In this document: in pieces, positions 50,428 to 59,390 of the stretch
How positions within the stretch are numbered: the first letter of the stretch is position 1
How the letters are laid out: each line of letters opens with the position of its first letter
Assembly: GCA_964499285.1 (NCBI GenBank)
Contig: CAZCLA010000009.1
Location: forward strand, 27,083 to 91,082
Length of the DNA stretch: 64,000 nt
Direction: 5' to 3'
Source: JAGFIY01 sp964499285
GTDB lineage: Bacteria > Bacteroidota > Ignavibacteria > Ignavibacteriales > Melioribacteraceae
The notes under the pieces: generated by a model
Database searches by the model: none
What the model was told of the DNA's origin: nothing
Seen by the model: only the letters and a program-made list of their open reading frames with translations
Translations under genes and position numbers: made by a program

Positions 50428-53127
50428 ATGAAAAAACTGATCTACACGATTTTAATATTTTCTTATTCGCTTGTTTTATCGCAAACAGCCGATACTCTTA
50501 AGTTAAATCTTATCGAGAAAAAGTATCCTTTTAATCTAACAGCTAAAGAACCGGCAAAATTAAGTAATATTGCACTGGCTTTAAGCGGCGGCGGTTCAAG
50601 AGGATTAACGCATATCGGTGTTATAAAAGCACTACTCGAAGAAGGAATCGAATTTGACTTAATAGTTGGCACCAGTATGGGAAGCATTGTAGGCGGACTT
50701 CTTGCTTCAGGTTATTCGATCAGCGAAATTGAATCGATCGCTTTAACCACTGACTGGAACGAATTTTTTACTGCGGTAAAAAGACCTCGTCAGGATCTGT
50801 TCATCGATCAGAAAATTACTGAAGACAGATCATTGGTTACATTGAAAATGGATGGATTAACTCCAGTATTTCCGACTTCTATCAGTTCAGGGGAAAGAGT
50901 TACAAATTTCCTCAACATCCTCTCATTAAATGCTCCTCTTAACGATATTTCAGATTTCGATAATTATCTTGTACGATTCCGTGCAGTTGCAACTAATCTT
51001 ACTAACGGTAAACCTGTCGTTTTAAAAGATAATTCTCTTAGTCTTGCAATGCGATCAAGCTCAAGTGTTTCTTTTTTGCTTCCACCGGTTCAGTTGGATT
51101 CATTAATTCTTGTTGATGGTGGTTTGGTTGCGAATATTCCAACTGAAATTGCGGATGATATTTTTGATGGACCAATTGTGGCTGTTGATGCAACAAGTCC
51201 CCTAAAAACTCCTGAAGAACTTCTTTTTCCTTGGGATGTAGCTGATCAGGTCGTTACAATACCGATGAAAATTATCAGTGAACAACAGTTAAATAGTGCC
51301 GATATTGCTGTGGTTCCGAAACTATCGGGAATTGAGAACAACGACTTTTCTCAAATTGAGGAGTTAATTAAGCAAGGTTACATTGCAGGTAAATCTGCAG
51401 TCGAGCCAATAATTAAAGCTATTAAAAATAATTACTTTGCTTCTGTTGCAGAAGAAGTGATTTATACTAATCTGACATTGAAAGAAAATCATTCTGACAC
51501 TGAGAAGAAAATATTTGAATCGTTTTCGGACAGCCATAAAGTTTCATCAAAGGAAATTGAGTTCGAGCTTGCTAAAATTTTTAAAAGCGGCGATCTTAAA
51601 GAAATATCGGCAGTCATTACAAATGATGATGGAAAATCTTTTATTGAAATCATCGAAAAAGAAAATCCTATTATAAAAAAACTTACAGTTTTGAGTCATC
51701 CGGGATTTGAAAGACTTTGCTCCGTTGAGGATGAAAAAGAGCTAATCAGCAAACCTTATAATTCGAAACGAATAATGAATCTTATTCTCTCTGTTTTAAG
51801 ACAGTGCAGAAAAAAAGGGAATTCCTTAACGAGATTTTTAGGAAGCGATTTTTCAATTGAATCGGGCGAGTTAACGCTTAATTTTTCTGAAGCAAGAATA
51901 AGCGGAATTGAAGTATCCGGAAATTTCAAAACTGAAACTCAAGTAATAACTCGTGAATTTTTGAATATTGTCGATAATCCTTTTTCGCTCGATAAAATAG
52001 AAGAAGGTCTTCGAAATTTAAACTCAACCAATCTCTTCAATTTTATTGAAGCTGAAATTAAAATCGCGCCGGACGGTTCGAACATTCTTGTAATTAATGT
52101 TGACGAAAAAACAACTAGTGTACTTCGATTAGGATTAAGGATCGATAATGAATATTTAACACAGCTTTATGTTGATATAAGAGAAGAAAATCTTTTCGGT
52201 TCTGCAATTGATCTTGGACTAATTATATCAGGCGGAACGAGATCTAGAAACTTTATCCTTGAGAACAGGTCGAATAGATTGTTTAATACTTATCTGACTT
52301 ACAATCTTAAAGCTTATTTTCAATTTAATGACATAAATAAATTTGATTACGATTCCATCGGAAGTTCTACAAGATACGAAAGAAACAAAATTGCTGAATA
52401 TAGGCAAATCGCTTACGGATTTTCTGCCGGAATTGGAACTCAGGTTAAAAGATATGCAAACTTAATTGCTGAAGGAAAATACGAAATAAACGAAGTGAAG
52501 AATCTTAGAGATTTTCCGGAAAGAGAAACTTATAGAGACAAAATCGTTAGTCTTAAATTAAAATTGTTGATCGACACTCAAGACCGTTATCCATATCCCG
52601 AGTCGGGTTTTTATCTCAATTCTTTTTATGAAACTTCCCAAACAATTTTAGGCGGGGATATTTCCTTTGTTAAATTTTTAGCGGATTATAAAAGTTATTT
52701 TAGTTTCAGCAGTGTTAGTAATCTTTATTTACGATTCCGTTTTGGTTTCGGGGACCATACGCTCCCGCTTAGTCAGCAGTTCAGTCTCGGCGGGCAGAAT
52801 AATTTTTTTGGAATGCGCAACGATGAATTCCGAGGAAGGCAGATTTTTAGTTCGTCAATAGGTTACAGGTATAAAATTCCTTTCAATATTTTTTTCCCGG
52901 CTTATATTAAAGTGCGGTATGACATCGGCTCAATTTGGGCAAATAGAGAAAACATTCGCTTCAAAGATTTGAGGCATGGGATCGGGGCAACACTTTCGAT
53001 TGATTCACCTTTGGGACCTGCTGATTTTTCAGTTGGGAGAAGCGTAGAAGTGGATTATTCTACCGGCAGTACAAAGTTAGTTAAAGGTCCTTTGTATTTT
53101 TATTTTTCTATCGGCTATGAATTTTAA
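50428..53127 (+). CDS. Patatin-like phospholipase fused to an Omp85 beta-barrel (type Vd autotransporter, PlpD-like)
   Basis: 899 residues with a signal peptide. Residues about 45-300 form a patatin lipase: oxyanion SGGGSRG, nucleophile Ser83 in GTSMGS, catalytic Asp230 in DGG. Residues about 395-550 resemble POTRA-type and linker modules (ISGIEVSGNFKTETQVITREFL), and from about 560 to the C-terminal YEF there is an Omp85-like surface antigen beta-barrel ending in aromatic Phe. The design matches PlpD, whose lipase is exposed at the surface by its own barrel. The GDHTLPLSQQFSLGGQNNFFG segment fits the conserved barrel lid. Confidence 0.93.
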   Translation: MKKLIYTILIFSYSLVLSQTADTLKLNLIEKKYPFNLTAKEPAKLSNIALALSGGGSRGLTHIGVIKALLEEGIEFDLIVGTSMGSIVGGLLASGYSISEIESIALTTDWNEFFTAVKRPRQDLFIDQKITEDRSLVTLKMDGLTPVFPTSISSGERVTNFLNILSLNAPLNDISDFDNYLVRFRAVATNLTNGKPVVLKDNSLSLAMRSSSSVSFLLPPVQLDSLILVDGGLVANIPTEIADDIFDGPIVAVDATSPLKTPEELLFPWDVADQVVTIPMKIISEQQLNSADIAVVPKLSGIENNDFSQIEELIKQGYIAGKSAVEPIIKAIKNNYFASVAEEVIYTNLTLKENHSDTEKKIFESFSDSHKVSSKEIEFELAKIFKSGDLKEISAVITNDDGKSFIEIIEKENPIIKKLTVLSHPGFERLCSVEDEKELISKPYNSKRIMNLILSVLRQCRKKGNSLTRFLGSDFSIESGELTLNFSEARISGIEVSGNFKTETQVITREFLNIVDNPFSLDKIEEGLRNLNSTNLFNFIEAEIKIAPDGSNILVINVDEKTTSVLRLGLRIDNEYLTQLYVDIREENLFGSAIDLGLIISGGTRSRNFILENRSNRLFNTYLTYNLKAYFQFNDINKFDYDSIGSSTRYERNKIAEYRQIAYGFSAGIGTQVKRYANLIAEGKYEINEVKNLRDFPERETYRDKIVSLKLKLLIDTQDRYPYPESGFYLNSFYETSQTILGGDISFVKFLADYKSYFSFSSVSNLYLRFRFGFGDHTLPLSQQFSLGGQNNFFGMRNDEFRGRQIFSSSIGYRYKIPFNIFFPAYIKVRYDIGSIWANRENIRFKDLRHGIGATLSIDSPLGPADFSVGRSVEVDYSTGSTKLVKGPLYFYFSIGYEF

Positions 53128-53673
53128 TTATAATGTACTTTCTTCTTTTAAAGCTTTTGCTGCGAGAATTTTATATTTCTTAGACGAGGACTCGTCATTA
53201 AGTTTTGAATACAGTCCAGCAAGTCTATAATAAATTTTACTTCTTTTTTTTACTTGATTAAGATTATTTGTTACATAGTCCAAAATCGTACGGTTATAAC
53301 CTACCTCAAAATCAAAATTATATAAATCGAGAAGTTTAATTAACGGCAGAAAACTATGGGGCTTTTCTCTGTTCGCTTTTTTATAGTAATCAACAGCACT
53401 TTCGATGCAATTTTTTCGTTGGTCGCCGGTCTCAAAAATCTCTGCACACCACATAAAAAAATCGAATGAAGTATTTTTAAATTCAGAAGAAAGTTTTTCC
53501 GTGTACATCTTTAATTCGTCTGTTGAAAGGGCAGGATTGGCTAAGAAAATTTTATATAGATCGGGATTGTTTATTTTATTTTTTAGTGCCGATTGAAAAC
53601 CATCGAAAAGTTCATCGGATGAACGGGCATTTCTAAAAATTTTTTCCAGCTCGTTTGTGGAAAAATTTTCCAT
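53128..53673 (-). CDS. Conserved hypothetical, TPR-like helical protein
   Basis: 181 residues, entirely helical with repeat-like helices (DYYKKANREKPHSFLPLIKLLDLY, then SKIYYRLAGLYSKLNDESSSKKYKILAAKAL) that look like tetratricopeptide repeats. No signal peptide. It follows the PD-(D/E)xK-like gene, 8 nt apart, so they are probably cotranscribed and may be partners; this is only inferred. Ends convergently with the patatin gene. No known family. Confidence 0.6.
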   Translation of the reverse strand: MENFSTNELEKIFRNARSSDELFDGFQSALKNKINNPDLYKIFLANPALSTDELKMYTEKLSSEFKNTSFDFFMWCAEIFETGDQRKNCIESAVDYYKKANREKPHSFLPLIKLLDLYNFDFEVGYNRTILDYVTNNLNQVKKRSKIYYRLAGLYSKLNDESSSKKYKILAAKALKEESTL

Positions 53674-53681
53674 TATTTCAC

Positions 53682-54179
53682 CTAAAATTTAACTAAGTAA
53701 TCCAGCATGTTTGCTTTCGTAAATTCAGGCAGATCCCGGATGAACTCAACCGTCTTGTTTTTATCCCATTGTCTGCCGGAAGATTCAATGTAAGAATGCT
53801 TTTTTAAAAAGGCAAACCTTCTTTCTTTCAAAACGTTGTTTTCGTCAAATACAAAAAAAGTGATAATTACGTGCAGACTGTATTTTTCGCTCCATTTTTC
53901 GTACGCATCTATTGCTCTTTTATTGACGATCCAACGCGGTTTTCTTTTCCCTTTCCAATCTAGCAGAACCGACTTCCCTTTATAATTAATAATAACGTCA
54001 GGTTTATCTTCTCCTTTTTCCCACACTTTTTCAAATCGTTTATCGTCACCGAAATTCTTGAAATCTATCCCCCATTGAGTAAGAAGATTTTTGCCGGAGT
54101 ACTCCGCAAGGTCGTGAAGCTTATAGTTTTTCCTGAAATCTGCGGTCGATTTTGAGGGATTAAAATCAAGTTTTTTCAT
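53682..54179 (-). CDS. Predicted PD-(D/E)xK nuclease-like protein
   Basis: 165 residues. A pattern consistent with the PD-(D/E)xK fold is present: Glu26 in HDLAEYSGKNLLTQWGI, then DKPDVIINYKGKSVLLDWKGKR with Asp61 and the D-W-K of Asp74-Lys76, followed by a helix (KRAIDAYEKWSEKY). The spacing resembles Holliday-junction resolvase and restriction-type nucleases. No homologue was recognised and no domain is certain. Divergent from the ECF sigma gene. Cotranscribed with the TPR-like gene. Confidence 0.55.
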   Translation of the reverse strand: MKKLDFNPSKSTADFRKNYKLHDLAEYSGKNLLTQWGIDFKNFGDDKRFEKVWEKGEDKPDVIINYKGKSVLLDWKGKRKPRWIVNKRAIDAYEKWSEKYSLHVIITFFVFDENNVLKERRFAFLKKHSYIESSGRQWDKNKTVEFIRDLPEFTKANMLDYLVKF

Positions 54180-54214
54180 TTTTCAGCAAGATTTTTTTCA
54201 AACATAACATTATT

Positions 54215-54241
54215 TGTAACAATTCTCCTCTTTGCCTCGTC
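54215..54241 (+). promoter_or_regulatory. ECF-sigma type promoter of the sigma operon
   Basis: TGTAAC at 54215-54220 and CGTC at 54238-54241 with a 17-nt spacer. This fits the AAC/CGTC pattern of ECF sigma promoters (Bacillus SigX-like). The expected start site falls close to the ATG at 54249, so the transcript may have almost no leader. Confidence 0.5.
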
Positions 54242-54248
54242 TTTACTA

Positions 54249-54794
54249 ATGAGAATTATGAGCATCAAGGATACAAAATATCAATTTCTGATCAAGCAGT
54301 ACAAACATAATATTTACAGTTATGCTTTGTATATGCTTAGGAATAAGATGGATGCCGATGATGTTACACAGGAAGTTTTTATCCGCATTTGGCAGAATAT
54401 CGGTTCTTTTAACATACTGGCAGCGAAAACATGGATTCTCAAAACGACTCATAATTTATGTATTGATTTTCTGCGGAAAAGGTCTTCCGCAATGTTAAAG
54501 GAATTTTCAATCGATGAGGGGTTTGAGAATTTTGTTTCGACCGAAAAAAGTGAGCATAATCCATATTTAATAACTCATGTAAGAATGATGAGCAGTAAAA
54601 TTAAAGATGCAATTAAAGAATTACCCGAGAACTTAAGAAGTGTTTTTGTTCTTTACGAAATTCAAGGATATAAGTATAAAGAAATAAGCAGTGCACTTAA
54701 TATTCCGATTAACAGCGTAAAAGTATATCTGTTGAGAGCTAGAAAAAAATTGCAAGAGGCGATGAAAAATTATGAAGTACAAGAATTTGTCTGA
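54249..54794 (+). CDS. ECF-type RNA polymerase sigma factor
   Basis: 181 residues. Sigma region 2 is seen at about 10-80 (YALYMLRNKMDADDVTQEVFIRIWQNIGSF, KTWILKTTHNLCIDFLRKR), where region 2.2-2.4 melts and reads the -10, and region 4 is at about 120-175 (LPENLRSVFVLYEIQGYKYKEISSALNIPINSVKVYLLRARKKL), which reads the -35. The gene overlaps its probable anti-sigma partner by 23 nt. An alternative ATG lies at 54258. It likely drives this operon from its own promoter. Confidence 0.93.
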   Translation: MRIMSIKDTKYQFLIKQYKHNIYSYALYMLRNKMDADDVTQEVFIRIWQNIGSFNILAAKTWILKTTHNLCIDFLRKRSSAMLKEFSIDEGFENFVSTEKSEHNPYLITHVRMMSSKIKDAIKELPENLRSVFVLYEIQGYKYKEISSALNIPINSVKVYLLRARKKLQEAMKNYEVQEFV

Positions 54795-55371
54795 AAATTT
54801 CAGCTCAAACGGGAATCTTCCCGAGGAATTGCTGAATGAAATTATTTCCGTTGCATACGACGATGCAGGATTATTATCGAAAATTAAAATCAAGAATCTT
54901 GCAAAAAAGAATAACGCTGTCGCCGAAGCACTAAATCAATATAGAGAAACAGCAAAATCCGTTAAGGATATCGATTCAGAAAAATGTCCCGAAGATTTAA
55001 TCGAAAATGTTCATCTCAAAACCGATGGAAAAATTAAAGAAGAAAAATCTTTCTTTTTCGATTTCTACTCGGTTTTCTTTGCAAAACCGGCAATATCCGC
55101 GGTTACAACGGCAGTACTTGTATTCGTTATAGTTCTTTCATCAATTTTTAACGATGGAAGTAATAATCAAAATTATACTACAAGCGAGATCGAAACTGCA
55201 GAAAAACAGACGAGAGAAGCAATATCAATCGTTACAAGAATTTTTGCAAAAACAAAATCCACGCTTGAAAATGACGTGCTGGCAGAAAAGGTCAGCGAAC
55301 CAATAAACAGAGGAATAAATACAATCAACGAATTATTTATACAAGGAGGACTAAATGAAAAGGTTAATTAA
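54772..55371 (+). CDS. Membrane protein, probable anti-sigma factor of the ECF operon
   Basis: 199 residues. Cytosolic N-terminus of about 108 residues, one membrane helix (AISAVTTAVLVFVIVLSSIF), then an extracytoplasmic tail of 70 residues. The topology fits a membrane-bound anti-sigma factor, but no zinc-binding HxxxCxxC motif is present, so it is not a zinc-type anti-sigma (ZAS) protein. Assigned by position and topology only. Overlaps the sigma gene, and its end overlaps the DUF4252 gene by 17 nt. Confidence 0.7.
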   Translation: MKYKNLSENFSSNGNLPEELLNEIISVAYDDAGLLSKIKIKNLAKKNNAVAEALNQYRETAKSVKDIDSEKCPEDLIENVHLKTDGKIKEEKSFFFDFYSVFFAKPAISAVTTAVLVFVIVLSSIFNDGSNNQNYTTSEIETAEKQTREAISIVTRIFAKTKSTLENDVLAEKVSEPINRGINTINELFIQGGLNEKVN

Positions 55372-55918
55372 CTATAGTCTCGTTTTATTATTAATGTTAA
55401 CGGGACTAACATTAGCACAAAACAAGGATTACTCAAGCGAAGCAGGTTATTTGGATTTCGGCAATATGTCGGAGCTTGAAGACGGCGAAATGGTTGCGGA
55501 AGTCATCATCGAAGAACATCTTCTGAAGATGGTTTCAAAACTAGCAAAAAATGAAGATCAAGAATTATCAGATCTGTTAAACGGATTGAAATTAATTCGA
55601 GTTCATGCATTTGATGTAACCGACGCCAACAGTAAAATGATTTCCAATAAAATGGAAGCAATCAACAAACAACTTGGTTCACAGAACTGGGACAGAATCG
55701 TAAGATTCAGAGATAAAGATGAAAGCGGAAATGTGTATATAAAAACCGATCAGAGCGATAACATTGTCGGTCTTGTTGTCCTGGCAATGGATAAAAAAGG
55801 CGAAGCTGCTTTTGTGAACATAGTCGGAAAGATCGATCTTGAAACAATCGGAAGATTAAGCGATAAGTTCGATGTACCGGGTCTCGAAAAAGTTAACGGT
55901 GAAAAGGGAAACAAATGA
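55355..55918 (+). CDS. DUF4252 exported protein
   Basis: 187 residues. A signal peptide (YSLVLLLMLTGLTLA) precedes a DUF4252 domain: DFGNMSELEDGEMVAEVIIEEHLLKMVSKLA and LVVLAMDKKGEAAFVNIVGKIDLETI. The family is typical of Bacteroidota and Ignavibacteria and often sits beside ECF sigma genes. No lipobox Cys, so it is probably soluble in the periplasm. A good ribosome binding site (AAGGAGG) precedes it. Function unknown, presumably in the envelope response governed by the sigma factor. Confidence 0.85.
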   Translation: MKRLINYSLVLLLMLTGLTLAQNKDYSSEAGYLDFGNMSELEDGEMVAEVIIEEHLLKMVSKLAKNEDQELSDLLNGLKLIRVHAFDVTDANSKMISNKMEAINKQLGSQNWDRIVRFRDKDESGNVYIKTDQSDNIVGLVVLAMDKKGEAAFVNIVGKIDLETIGRLSDKFDVPGLEKVNGEKGNK

Positions 55919-56460
55919 AAGCTCGAGGATTAATCGTTCTTGTAGTTGCGGTCCTTTTTATGATAAATTTTACCGGCTGCATTGGTGTGAACGGAAATTT
56001 CAAGAATGTGCGTGATAATATCCTCGTCAATTTGGACGGGAGAACCGAAAGAGTAATTGAATTTTCTCTGGGTCCTTCGGGAATGATGTTCGCCTCTTTG
56101 ATTACTTCTTTCGCAGCAGACGAAGAATATGTTGATGATCTAATAAGACAGGTGACAAAAATCCAAGTCGGCGTTTATAAAAGAAATAATTTCTCCGATC
56201 CTAACTTTAGAATCCTCAAAGATCTCAGCGAAGAAATGAGAGACAAAGGATGGAATTATTTAGTGCGCTCATACGACCATGGAAATTTAGCAGCTGTCTT
56301 TACTCAATCTGATGACCTCAACAGCGTACACAGCTTGTTCGTCGTTGCTCTTGAGAGAGACGAAATGGTAATGGTTGAGTTAAAAGGTGATCTTAATAGA
56401 ATGATTGAAATTGCTGTAAGAGAAAACGGATTAAAATTTGACATAGCAGGTAATCATTGA
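55915..56460 (+). CDS. DUF4252-like lipoprotein
   Basis: 181 residues. The signal peptide ends in a lipobox (NFTGC), so it is a probable lipoprotein. The rest follows the same fold as the gene before, though sequence identity is low: VIEFSLGPSGMMFASLITSFA, KIQVGVYKRNN, LFVVALERDEMVMVELKGDLNRMIEIAV. A second DUF4252-like protein in a different envelope location may point to a pair that works together. Overlaps the previous gene by 4 nt. A terminator-like hairpin follows at 56485-56568. Confidence 0.8.
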   Translation: MKARGLIVLVVAVLFMINFTGCIGVNGNFKNVRDNILVNLDGRTERVIEFSLGPSGMMFASLITSFAADEEYVDDLIRQVTKIQVGVYKRNNFSDPNFRILKDLSEEMRDKGWNYLVRSYDHGNLAAVFTQSDDLNSVHSLFVVALERDEMVMVELKGDLNRMIEIAVRENGLKFDIAGNH

Positions 56461-56484
56461 TAATTAAACTTTTCTGTTAGGTTG

Positions 56485-56580
56485 AGGCTGTATTAGAAGT
56501 TAAGAAATATTTTTATGATTCGAGAATTTAACCGATTCGCTATAATAGATTTACTTCTGATGCAGCCTTAATTTTTTTAA
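56485..56580 (+). terminator. Long-stem hairpin closing the ECF/DUF4252 operon
   Basis: Bases 56485-56500 and 56553-56568 form a 16-bp stem with two U-G pairs that fit only plus-strand RNA, enclosing a 52-nt loop, and a T run follows at 56573-56578. The two arms differ at the wobble sites. A terminator is most likely; the long loop could also hold a structured or processed RNA. Confidence 0.6.
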
Positions 56581-56693
56581 AAATTCCACACAACTTTTTT
56601 GTAGTTGATAAGTCTAAATCGATGTACGTAAGTTTTCGTAATTAAAAATCATTTGACTTTATAACAATACAAGTAATTAAAAAGTGGGGGGCC

Positions 56694-59342
56694 ATGAGAT
56701 ACTTAATTACATTTCTGTCAATATTACTTTTCGCAACAACTTCTTTTTCAAAGGGATTTAAAGCTAAAAATTCCGACAAACAGATAACGGCAATTAAGCT
56801 CGAATCTTCAATAAATCTTGACGGGAAACTTAACGAGAAAGCTTGGATGCAAATTCCGATCTCAAGTTTTACTCAACGCGATCCTGTCGAAGGACAACCG
56901 GCTTCGGAAACCACTAAAGTATGGGTTGCTTACGATGAATCATACATTTACATCGCAGCAGAACTGCTGGATTCTGAAGCAGAAAAAATAGATGTCAGCC
57001 TTGCACGAAAAGATTCTTGGCACGATTCGGATTGGTTTACTGTCTATATCGATCCGTATTTTGACAGAAAAACCGGGTATTATTTTGCAGTTAATGCCGG
57101 TGGTTCTCTCGGCGACGGTGTTTATTATAACGACAGTTGGAACGATGATTCGTGGGACGGAATTTGGGAAGCAAAAACTTCGGTGGATAATTCCGGCTGG
57201 ATAGTTGAAATGAGAATTCCATTTTCACAACTAAGATTCAGCCAAGCGGATGTTATGAAGTGGGGAATAAATTTTAAGCGTCAAATTAAGCGTAATAAAG
57301 AAAACGACTACTTCGTTATGGTACCTAAGGACGAAAGCGGCTTCGTTTCTCACTTTGCGACTCTTGATGGACTTTCCGGAATTGAACCGAAACAACGCTT
57401 AGAGGTTCTTCCTTACATTAGTCAAAAGGCTCAATATTTAATTCACGATGCAAACGATCCCTTCTATACCGGGAACCAATATCAGACTGTTTTCGGTGCG
57501 GATGCAAAAATCGGAATCGGAACAAATTTAAATTTAGATTTAACGGTGAACCCGGATTTCGGACAAGTGGAAGTCGATCCTGCAGTTCTTAATCTTTCGG
57601 CATTCGAAACTTTCTTCCCCGAGAAAAGACCCTTCTTTATAGAAGGAGGAAATATTTTTAATTTCGGTTACGGAGGAGCAAACAGCAATTGGGGATTTAA
57701 CTTCGGCAACCTGGATCTTTTCTATTCGAGAAGAATCGGGAGAAGTCCGCAAGGTCCGCTTCCGGATAATGATTATGCAGATTATCCGACCGAAACAAGA
57801 ATTCTGGGTGCCGCAAAACTGACCGGCAAGTTAAACGAGTCGTGGTCTATCGGTGCTGTTAGTGCTGTAACCGAAAGAACTTATTCCAAGTACACGCTAA
57901 ACAAAACGCAAGACGAATTTGAAGTCGAACCGTTAACACACTACGGCGTTCTTAGAACTCAAAAAGAACTGAACGATGGCAGACAGGGAATCGGAATGAT
58001 AATAACTTCAGTGAACCGTGATTTAAGAACCGATGCCTTAAAATCAAGATTAAGTGATCAAGCTTACACTTTCGGAGTTGACGGTTGGACGTTCCTAGAC
58101 GAGGAAAAACTTTATGTTATCAATGCTTCTGTTGTAGGATCTTATACATCCGGTACTAACGATTATATGATACGACTACAAAAACAGCCTTATAGATATT
58201 TTCAACGTCCAGATGCAACATTTATGACGCTGGATTCAGGCAGAACTTCTCTCTCCGGAATTTATTCACGAGTCGCATTAAACAAACAGAAGGGGAATTT
58301 TTACATAAACTCTGCGCTCGGGTTAATCTCACCGGGATTTGAAAACAACGATCTCGGGTTTCAGTGGATGGCGGATAGAATTAACGGGCATACAGTTCTT
58401 GGTTACAGATGGTACGAACCTGACAGTACATTCAGACAGAAGTGGGTGTACCTTGCTCATGCCCGAACCTACGATTTTGAAGGAAACAATTATCAAAATA
58501 TTCTTTGGGGAAGAATTGGCGGACAGTTTATGAACTATTACGAATTTGGATTGGTTGGATATTATAATTTTGAAACATTCACCAAAACCTTATCAAGAGG
58601 AGGTCCGCTTATGACTAATCCCGAAAATTACGGTTATGAACTATGGGCATCTTCCGATTCAAGAAAGAACCTAATCGTAAATGCCGGCACCTCGTTTGCC
58701 GGGGATATTCTCGGATCCGAAGCGATCTCCGGTTGGTTAGATCTTCAGTGGAAACCAAGTACGCAGCTTTCGATAAGTGTTGGGCCAGAATATCAATACT
58801 ATCACGAAAAATCTCAGTGGGTACGCAACATAAGCGATCCGACAGCTACACAATCTTATGGCACAAGATACATTTTCGGAAACATCGATCAGGATCTGCT
58901 TGCAGCGAACATAAGAGTAAACTGGACTTTTTCTCCACAACTAAGTTTGCAGTTATTCCTTCAACCTTTGTTTGCTGTTGGAGATTATTCTAACTTCAAA
59001 GAGATTAAAACTCCGGGCACACTTGAATACGAGGATTACGGAACCAACGGTGCAACTATTGAATACATAGGCGATGCGGATGAATATAAAGTTAAACCAT
59101 CAAACAGTGATACGCCTATATATTTCTCAAATCCCGATTTTAATTTTAAATCACTTCGCGCTAATATGGTTATAAGATATGAAATATTACCCGGTTCAAT
59201 TTTCTATTTGGTGTGGTCTCACGACAGAACAAATTTCGACAATGCTGGGAGATTTGATTTGAACAGAGATTTTACAAATCTTTGGAATGCCGAAGCCAAT
59301 AATATCTTCGTAGCAAAATTTTCTTATTGGTTTGATATATAA
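56694..59342 (+). CDS. DUF5916-type outer-membrane protein with an N-terminal CBM9-like domain
   Basis: 882 residues with a signal peptide. Residues about 25-215 match a carbohydrate-binding-module-9-like beta-sandwich (KLNEKAWMQIPISSFTQRDP, VWVAYDESYIYIAAELLDSE, DWFTVYIDPYFDRKTGYYFAVNAGG, WIVEMRIPFSQLRFSQADVMKWGINF). The remaining 660 residues are DUF5916, a large beta-barrel-like region (NPDFGQVEVDPAVLNLSAFETFFPEKRPFFIEG, ending FVAKFSYWFDI). Common in Bacteroidota-like genomes, and the role is unknown. It lies in its own transcription unit, followed by a hairpin at 59349-59382. Confidence 0.92.
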   Translation: MRYLITFLSILLFATTSFSKGFKAKNSDKQITAIKLESSINLDGKLNEKAWMQIPISSFTQRDPVEGQPASETTKVWVAYDESYIYIAAELLDSEAEKIDVSLARKDSWHDSDWFTVYIDPYFDRKTGYYFAVNAGGSLGDGVYYNDSWNDDSWDGIWEAKTSVDNSGWIVEMRIPFSQLRFSQADVMKWGINFKRQIKRNKENDYFVMVPKDESGFVSHFATLDGLSGIEPKQRLEVLPYISQKAQYLIHDANDPFYTGNQYQTVFGADAKIGIGTNLNLDLTVNPDFGQVEVDPAVLNLSAFETFFPEKRPFFIEGGNIFNFGYGGANSNWGFNFGNLDLFYSRRIGRSPQGPLPDNDYADYPTETRILGAAKLTGKLNESWSIGAVSAVTERTYSKYTLNKTQDEFEVEPLTHYGVLRTQKELNDGRQGIGMIITSVNRDLRTDALKSRLSDQAYTFGVDGWTFLDEEKLYVINASVVGSYTSGTNDYMIRLQKQPYRYFQRPDATFMTLDSGRTSLSGIYSRVALNKQKGNFYINSALGLISPGFENNDLGFQWMADRINGHTVLGYRWYEPDSTFRQKWVYLAHARTYDFEGNNYQNILWGRIGGQFMNYYEFGLVGYYNFETFTKTLSRGGPLMTNPENYGYELWASSDSRKNLIVNAGTSFAGDILGSEAISGWLDLQWKPSTQLSISVGPEYQYYHEKSQWVRNISDPTATQSYGTRYIFGNIDQDLLAANIRVNWTFSPQLSLQLFLQPLFAVGDYSNFKEIKTPGTLEYEDYGTNGATIEYIGDADEYKVKPSNSDTPIYFSNPDFNFKSLRANMVIRYEILPGSIFYLVWSHDRTNFDNAGRFDLNRDFTNLWNAEANNIFVAKFSYWFDI

Positions 59343-59348
59343 TCAACT

Positions 59349-59390
59349 GCCGATTATCGTTCTTGATGGAATGATAATCGGCTTCTCTTT
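59349..59390. terminator. Bidirectional hairpin terminator between convergent genes
   Basis: GCCGATTATC (59349-59358) and GATAATCGGC (59373-59382), a perfect 10-bp stem with a 14-nt loop, followed by a T-rich tail. It lies between the stops of the DUF5916 gene (59342) and the asparaginase-like gene (59389). Confidence 0.7.

Noticed and set aside
56645..56693. TTGACT-based promoter before the DUF5916 gene
   Set aside because: A -35-like TTGACT is present at 56653, but no good -10 is found at 16-18 nt, and the group is not expected to use this consensus.
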